Assembly: GCA_002478505.1 (NCBI GenBank)
Contig: DLOP01000022.1
Coordinates: forward strand, 5,565 to 28,478
DNA from: Lachnospiraceae bacterium UBA7481
Lineage (GTDB): Bacteria > Bacillota > Clostridia > Lachnospirales > Lachnospiraceae
Reading direction: 5' to 3'
DNA: 22,914 nucleotides
The translations under genes and the position numbers were made by a program. Shown here one piece after another: positions 21,803 through 22,914 of this stretch. Within the stretch, counting starts at the first letter, position 1; the number at the start of each line of letters is the position of its first letter. The notes below the pieces were generated by a model. That model did not search any database and had not been told where the DNA came from. It was given only the letters and a program-made list of their open reading frames with translations.

Positions 21803-22914
21803 ATGGCAGAGAAAAAAATTATGCTTGGCAACGAGGCGATCGCGAGAGGAGCTTATGAGGCGGGAGTAAAGGTTTCCGCAGCATATCCCGGAACGCCGAG
21901 TACAGAGATCAGTGAGAATATTGTAAAATATCCGGAGATATACGCAGAGTGGTCACCGAATGAAAAGGTAGCCATGGAAGTGGCGATAGGCGCGTCATTC
22001 AGCGGCGTCAGGGCGATGGCATCCATGAAGCATGTCGGCGTCAATGTGGCGTCCGATCCATTATATTCCGTATCTTATGCTGGGGTGAATGGCGGACTTG
22101 TGATCGTGGCTGCAGATGATCCGGGATTATATTCCTCCCAGAATGAGCAGGATTCCAGATGTGTTGCAAGAGTTGCACAGGTTCCGGTACTGGAACCCGC
22201 AGACTCACAAGAGGCGAAGGACTACACGAAGCTTGCGTTTGCTTTAAGCGAGGAATACGATACGCCGATTATGGTACGCACCACAACCAGACTGGCACAT
22301 TCACAGGGCGTGGTTGCATTGGAAGAACGCCAGGAGCCGGCAGATAAAATATATGAGAGAAATCCGGCAAAGCGTGTAATGATGCCGGGCAATGCAAAAG
22401 GACGCCATGTGGTTGTGGAACAAAGATTAAAGAAGATGGCGGAGGATGCGTCTTCCATGGCGGTCAACCGTACGGAATACAGGGATACTTCCATCGGTGT
22501 GATCACATCGGGAATACCCTATCAGTATGTCAGGGAAGCGTTGCCGGATGCATCGGTATTAAAGCTGGGTCTTGTGCATCCGCTGCCGAAGAAAATGATA
22601 GAGGAATTTGCCTCAAAGGTAGGGACACTTTATGTAGTAGAAGAACTGGAGCCTTTGATCGAAGAACAGGTAAGGTCATGGGGCATCAAGGTGATCGGAA
22701 AAGAGATCTTTACCATTCAGGGAGAATACAGCGCTAATATGCTGCGTAAGGCCATCCTGAAGCAGGAGATCGTTACAAAGGAGCCTGCAAATGTTCCGGC
22801 AAGACCGCCGATCCTTTGCCCGGGCTGTCCGCATAGAAGCGTCTTTTCCGTATTGAATCAGCTAAAGATCCATGGCGCGGGAGATATCGGATGTTATACC
22901 TTAGGCGCCGTACC
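21803..22914 (+). CDS. iorA: Indolepyruvate:ferredoxin oxidoreductase alpha subunit, 3' end outside the window
   Basis: IorA with IorB oxidatively decarboxylates aryl-2-oxoacids (indolepyruvate, phenylpyruvate) to aryl-acetyl-CoA, reducing ferredoxin, in anaerobic amino-acid fermentation. ATG 21803 follows GAAAGGAAA. At least 370 residues are visible: 'LGNEAIARGAYEAGVKVSAA' followed by 'YPGTPSTEI' at the N-terminus (the pyrimidine-type domain of the 2-oxoacid oxidoreductase family), 'EVAIGASFSGVRAMASMKHV', 'LCPGCPHRSVF' and the start of the thiamine-diphosphate motif 'GDIGCYTLGAV' near the window end. The C-terminal ferredoxin-type iron-sulfur domain and iorB should lie beyond 22914; they cannot be confirmed. 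The frame has no stop before the end. Confidence 0.93.
   Translation, partial: MAEKKIMLGNEAIARGAYEAGVKVSAAYPGTPSTEISENIVKYPEIYAEWSPNEKVAMEVAIGASFSGVRAMASMKHVGVNVASDPLYSVSYAGVNGGLVIVAADDPGLYSSQNEQDSRCVARVAQVPVLEPADSQEAKDYTKLAFALSEEYDTPIMVRTTTRLAHSQGVVALEERQEPADKIYERNPAKRVMMPGNAKGRHVVVEQRLKKMAEDASSMAVNRTEYRDTSIGVITSGIPYQYVREALPDASVLKLGLVHPLPKKMIEEFASKVGTLYVVEELEPLIEEQVRSWGIKVIGKEIFTIQGEYSANMLRKAILKQEIVTKEPANVPARPPILCPGCPHRSVFSVLNQLKIHGAGDIGCYTLGAV

Noticed and set aside
1..22914. CRISPR arrays, tRNA, rRNA, insertion sequences, integrase
   Set aside because: No regularly spaced repeats, no cloverleaf or rRNA-like stretch near any gene, and no transposase or recombinase motif was found by reading the translations.

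Overview
The window looks like the chromosome of an anaerobic Gram-positive gut clostridium, most likely a Lachnospiraceae member. The reasons are the purine-rich AGGAGG-type ribosome binding sites, the hisS-aspS pair, a clostridial-type indolepyruvate:ferredoxin oxidoreductase, and many small uncharacterised proteins of a style familiar from that family. This placement is an inference; no rRNA or other phylogenetic marker was searched. Every gene except one (21034-21642) reads on the + strand.

Two regions are clear. Bases 1 to about 16,350 are an AT-rich accessory region of short, poorly known genes with many signs of decay and recombination. Bases 17,100-22,914 are a more GC-rich core block with long conserved genes: histidyl- and aspartyl-tRNA synthetase, a 4'-phosphopantetheinyl transferase, a degenerate cell-wall amidase homologue on the opposite strand, and the start of iorA. 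A RelB/DinJ-RelE toxin-antitoxin operon sits at the border.

Accessory region, left to right. Two large paralogous proteins of unknown function stand in tandem (1-2744) and end at a good terminator. A small gene broken by an exact 19-bp tandem duplication follows (3023-3446). Next is a cassette of a 51-residue ORF, a 30-residue Cys-containing ORF and a membrane-anchored 407-residue protein (3624-5091). A small helical protein then overlaps a truncated nucleotidyltransferase-like protein (5361-5988). A WYL-domain regulator (6040-7101) is followed by several small proteins (7231-8215) and a 354-residue unknown protein (8441-9505).

From 9,500 to 16,333 the striking feature is a concentration of calcineurin-like metallophosphoesterases. 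Three are intact (13313, 14803, 15629), one is split by a -1 frameshift at a T7 run (9529), and one is only a 5' stub (15527). They are interspersed with uncharacterised proteins.

Two points may tie the accessory region together. First, a roughly 55-bp block with a partial dyad is repeated at 2837-2890 and 7097-7156, the second copy starting at the stop codon of the WYL regulator gene; it may be a shared operator/promoter. Second, several genes survive only as 19-30 codon 5' stubs with good ribosome binding sites, and one 42-bp fragment of another gene of the island lies upstream of the frameshifted phosphoesterase. This suggests a cassette array undergoing turnover. No CRISPR array, tRNA, rRNA, transposase or integrase was seen.
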